A stretch of DNA of 15,240 nucleotides from the NCBI GenBank assembly GCA_027348115.1, contig DAIEQA010000173.1, positions 1-15,240 of the forward strand. Direction: 5' to 3'. The notes under the pieces are model-generated. The model ran no database searches, was not told the origin of the DNA, and saw nothing but the letters and a program-made list of their open reading frames with translations. This document shows positions 13,143-15,240 of the stretch, piece after piece (the stretch's first letter is position 1; each line of letters begins with the position of its first letter). The DNA comes from Fen-1258 sp027348115. Lineage in GTDB: Bacteria > Bacteroidota > Ignavibacteria > Ignavibacteriales > Melioribacteraceae. The position numbers and the translations under genes were made by a program.

Positions 13143-14825
13143 TTATCCTTCGAGCGAAAGCAGGAACGGATTTTCGAGAGCGTTAACAACCCATCGTAAA
13201 AATCTTATCGCATCGGCGCCGTCTATAATTCTATGAACATATGAAAGCGAGAGAGGCATCATTAATCTTGGTTTAAATTCGCCGGCGATATAAACCGGCT
13301 CGAAGGCAGACTTGGATACGCCAAGTATAGCTACTTCCGGCGAGTTAACAATGGGTGTAAAATAAGTACCTCCTATTCCGCCAAGATTGGAAACTGTAAA
13401 CGAACCTCCGGCCATGTCGTCGAGCGAAAGTTTTTTATCACGAGCTTTCTTCGATACTTCGGCAAGATCAACACTTATTTGAGTAATGTTCTTCTTATCA
13501 ACGTCCCTAATTACAGGGACAAGCAATCCGCGGTCGGTATCAACGGCAACGCCTATGTTAACATATTTTTTATAGATGATCTCGCTCTTTTCCATATCGA
13601 TGCTGGAATTAAACTGCGGGAAAACTTTCATAGCCGAAGCAATTACCTTCAGCAAAATTCCGGTAACGGTAAGTTTGCCTCCGGCAACTTCAACTTTTTT
13701 ACCAAACTGCTTGCGTAGATTTTCGAGATCTGTTATATCGGCTTTGTCGAATTGCGTAACGTGAGGAATAGTTGCCCACGCATAAGATAAATGCTCGGCA
13801 GTTTTGCGGCGAATGTTGCTCATCGGCTGGCGATCAATCTCGCCCCACTTTGAGAAATCCGGCAATGTTTCTTTTGAAATCGAAACTCCGCCGCCTATCA
13901 ATCCGCCTTTTTGAATTTGCTCGTTGATTTTTTTTGCGTAAGCTTTTACATCTTCGAGAGAAATTCTTCCATGCGAACCAGTGCCGCGCACTTGATGTAT
14001 ATCAACGCCGATCTCGCGCGCAAATCTTCTAACCGACGGCGCAGCCGGAACAACAACTTTGGAAATATCTTTGGGAACAATTACCGCCTTGGGCATGTGA
14101 TGCGTTAAATCTATTTCCGATGGTCCTTGAGCCGAGGGCGGTTCGGCTATAACAATTTTTTGTTCAACGGGTCTCTCAGCTTTCATGGGTTGCGGCGCAA
14201 CGGAAACTGCTTCGCTCGTTTCAATAATAATTGCCGCCTGACCAACAGCGGCTTTATCGCCGTCTTTAACTTTCACTTCCTTAACAATGCCTCCAACTTC
14301 CGTCGGGACTTCAATAGTCGCTTTGTCGGTTTCAATTTCCAAAACTACTTGATCGGCTTTAATCTTATCGCCTGCTTTCACCAAAACTTTTGTGATAGAA
14401 GCTGTAGAAATATTTTCGCCGAGAGTCGGAATTTTAAATTGGTATATGCCCGTGAAAGGTTGCATGTTGAAAGTGGTAGGTTGAAGGTTATTCGAATCGA
14501 TCGATTTTTTGGCTGCCGCCGGTTGTGCAGCGTTGCCGGTTGTTTTAACTTCTTCAACAATTTTAGCGGCTGCAGCTTCCTTTCCGGATGAAACCTCAAC
14601 GGAAATAATCGGTTCGCCTACGTTTGCTTTCTGTCCTTCTTTAATAAACACTTTTATTACAACGCCGGCAATATCCGAAGGGACTTCGACAGTTGCTTTA
14701 TCCGTTTCGATCTCAACAACAGCTTGATCAACTTCTACTCTTTCGCCTTCTTTCACCAAAACCTTGATCACATCGGCCGAGTGAATGTTATCGCCAAGAT
14801 GCGGTAATTTAAAATCTGATATCAT
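13143..14825 (-). CDS. aceF: Dihydrolipoyllysine acetyltransferase (E2) of pyruvate dehydrogenase
   Basis: The product is 560 residues from the ATG at 14825 (GGGAA 6-7 bases upstream; an in-frame TTG at 14837 is less likely). E2 is the core of the pyruvate dehydrogenase complex and transfers acetyl groups from lipoyl-lysine to CoA. Domains in order are lipoyl domain 1 (about 1-78, EIETDKATVEVP, Lys43), a linker, lipoyl domain 2 (about 128-204, EIETDKATIEVP, Lys168), a second linker, the E1/E3-binding domain (about 260-300, PSVRRFAREIGVDIHQVRG), and the catalytic domain ending with HRIIDG (His531, Asp535). The first linker is partly encoded by a degenerate 7-bp repeat and reads NNLQPTTFNMQPFTG, unlike the usual Ala/Pro/Lys-rich type. 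It lies 20 bases downstream of aceE in one operon. Confidence 0.95.
   Translation of the reverse strand: MISDFKLPHLGDNIHSADVIKVLVKEGERVEVDQAVVEIETDKATVEVPSDIAGVVIKVFIKEGQKANVGEPIISVEVSSGKEAAAAKIVEEVKTTGNAAQPAAAKKSIDSNNLQPTTFNMQPFTGIYQFKIPTLGENISTASITKVLVKAGDKIKADQVVLEIETDKATIEVPTEVGGIVKEVKVKDGDKAAVGQAAIIIETSEAVSVAPQPMKAERPVEQKIVIAEPPSAQGPSEIDLTHHMPKAVIVPKDISKVVVPAAPSVRRFAREIGVDIHQVRGTGSHGRISLEDVKAYAKKINEQIQKGGLIGGGVSISKETLPDFSKWGEIDRQPMSNIRRKTAEHLSYAWATIPHVTQFDKADITDLENLRKQFGKKVEVAGGKLTVTGILLKVIASAMKVFPQFNSSIDMEKSEIIYKKYVNIGVAVDTDRGLLVPVIRDVDKKNITQISVDLAEVSKKARDKKLSLDDMAGGSFTVSNLGGIGGTYFTPIVNSPEVAILGVSKSAFEPVYIAGEFKPRLMMPLSLSYVHRIIDGADAIRFLRWVVNALENPFLLSLEG
14452..14486. repeat. Degenerate 7-bp tandem repeat inside aceF
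   Basis: Five consecutive units can be read on the plus strand: GTGAAAG, GTTGCAT, GTTGAAA, GTGGTAG, GTTGAAG, with GTTGAAG as approximate consensus. They lie within the linker between the two lipoyl domains. A sixth partial match, GTTATTC, follows. Confidence 0.55.
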
Positions 14826-14845
14826 TTTATTTCCCAAAATTATTT

Positions 14846-15240
14846 TTATGCTTTAGCCGGATTTAATTTTTCCGGGTTTATTCCAAGCTCTTTCTGAGCT
14901 TTCTTTACAACTTCCGGTTTCACTTTACCTTCTTTCATCAATGAATAAAGTGTAGCGTATGCAATATGCTTAGCATCCACCTCAAAGAAGTCGCGTAGAG
15001 ATGTTCTTCCTTCGCTTCTGCCGAAACCGAAAGTGCCCAATGTGTGGAATCTTCCCGGCAGCCATTTTGAAATTGAATCTTTCATCAGCTGAACATAATC
15101 CGACGCCGCAATGAACACGCCGCTTTCATCTTTTGTGATTTGGGAAATGTAAGGCAGCTTGGGTTCTTGATCGAGATGAAGCATATTCCATCTTTCGGTT
15201 TCCTGCGCGTCGAGATGAAGATTTTTATAACTTGTAACGC
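14846..15240 (-). CDS. aceE: Pyruvate dehydrogenase E1 component, homodimeric, C-terminal part
   Basis: The frame is open from the right edge of the window to a stop at 14846, giving the last 130 residues; the N-terminal 85 percent lies outside. AceE uses thiamine diphosphate to decarboxylate pyruvate and acetylate the E2 lipoyl group. The visible part starts VTSYKNLHLDAQETERWNML and continues PKLPYISQ, GVFIAASDYVQLMKDSI, LPGRFHTLGTFGFGRSEGR and LRDFFEVDAKHIAYATLYSL, all characteristic of the C-terminal domain of the single-chain AceE type rather than the alpha2beta2 type. An internal ATG at 15184 is not the start, because homologous sequence continues upstream of it. The gene is followed after 20 bases by aceF, so E1 and E2 are made from one transcript. 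Confidence 0.95.
   Translation of the reverse strand, partial: VTSYKNLHLDAQETERWNMLHLDQEPKLPYISQITKDESGVFIAASDYVQLMKDSISKWLPGRFHTLGTFGFGRSEGRTSLRDFFEVDAKHIAYATLYSLMKEGKVKPEVVKKAQKELGINPEKLNPAKA

Noticed and set aside
14127..14591. Rightward open frame of 154 codons rich in Asn, Arg and Phe
   Set aside because: It is the antisense shadow of the aceF linker and lipoyl domains, and its composition is an artefact of that.
15182..15184. ATG at 15184 as the start of a short separate gene
   Set aside because: The frame continues upstream to the window edge with sequence typical of AceE, so this is an internal Met.
1..15240. CRISPR array, tRNA, rRNA, transposase or phage genes
   Set aside because: No regularly spaced direct repeats of CRISPR type, no cloverleaf sequence and no such protein motifs were seen on reading both strands.

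Overview
The window looks like ordinary chromosome from a moderately AT-rich bacterium of the Bacteroidota/Chlorobiota side of the tree, most likely Ignavibacteria-like. The clues are two PorV/PorQ-type outer-membrane proteins (PorQ belongs to the type IX secretion machinery), a BamD lipoprotein (Gram-negative envelope), many signal peptides ending in Ala-Gln, Bacteroidota-style promoter candidates (TTTG/TTG then TAnnTTTG), and a homodimeric AceE-type pyruvate dehydrogenase. The lineage is inferred from gene content only. I see no rRNA, tRNA, CRISPR array, transposase or phage gene.

Layout. Positions 1-3992 hold a tightly packed leftward envelope operon: bamD, an acyl-CoA thioesterase, an FG-GAP propeller protein and the N-terminal part of a secreted metalloprotease of the MXAN_6640 type. 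Upstream of bamD, also leftward, lies a secreted protein of unknown function with a C-terminal membrane helix (3990-4586), then the membrane protease htpX (4741-5595). A divergent intergenic region carries a promoter-plus-palindrome candidate for htpX. Rightward from it is a porQ-like gene (5767-6708). It converges on a leftward pair: a secreted TPR protein (6758-7906) and a broken outer-membrane-protein gene (7990-8593) with a one-base frameshift and an apparently lost ATG start.

The right half holds the pyruvate dehydrogenase complex, leftward: the C-terminal end of aceE (14846 to beyond the window), aceF with two lipoyl domains (13143-14825), and lpdA (8788-10203). A rightward block separates lpdA from aceF: a second PorV-like protein (10628-11860), a small membrane protein (12091-12378) and an atypical SDR-family NAD(P)-binding protein (12424-13083). 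E1 and E2 therefore share a transcript, while E3 must be transcribed separately.

I did not find a clearly new multi-gene system. The points most worth a second look are small-scale: the doubly damaged gene at 7990-8602, a degenerate 7-bp repeat inside the aceF linker, a 15-bp-arm palindromic element that supplies the stop codon of the SDR gene, a palindrome sitting inside a candidate htpX promoter, and several intergenic inverted repeats that look like dispersed elements.
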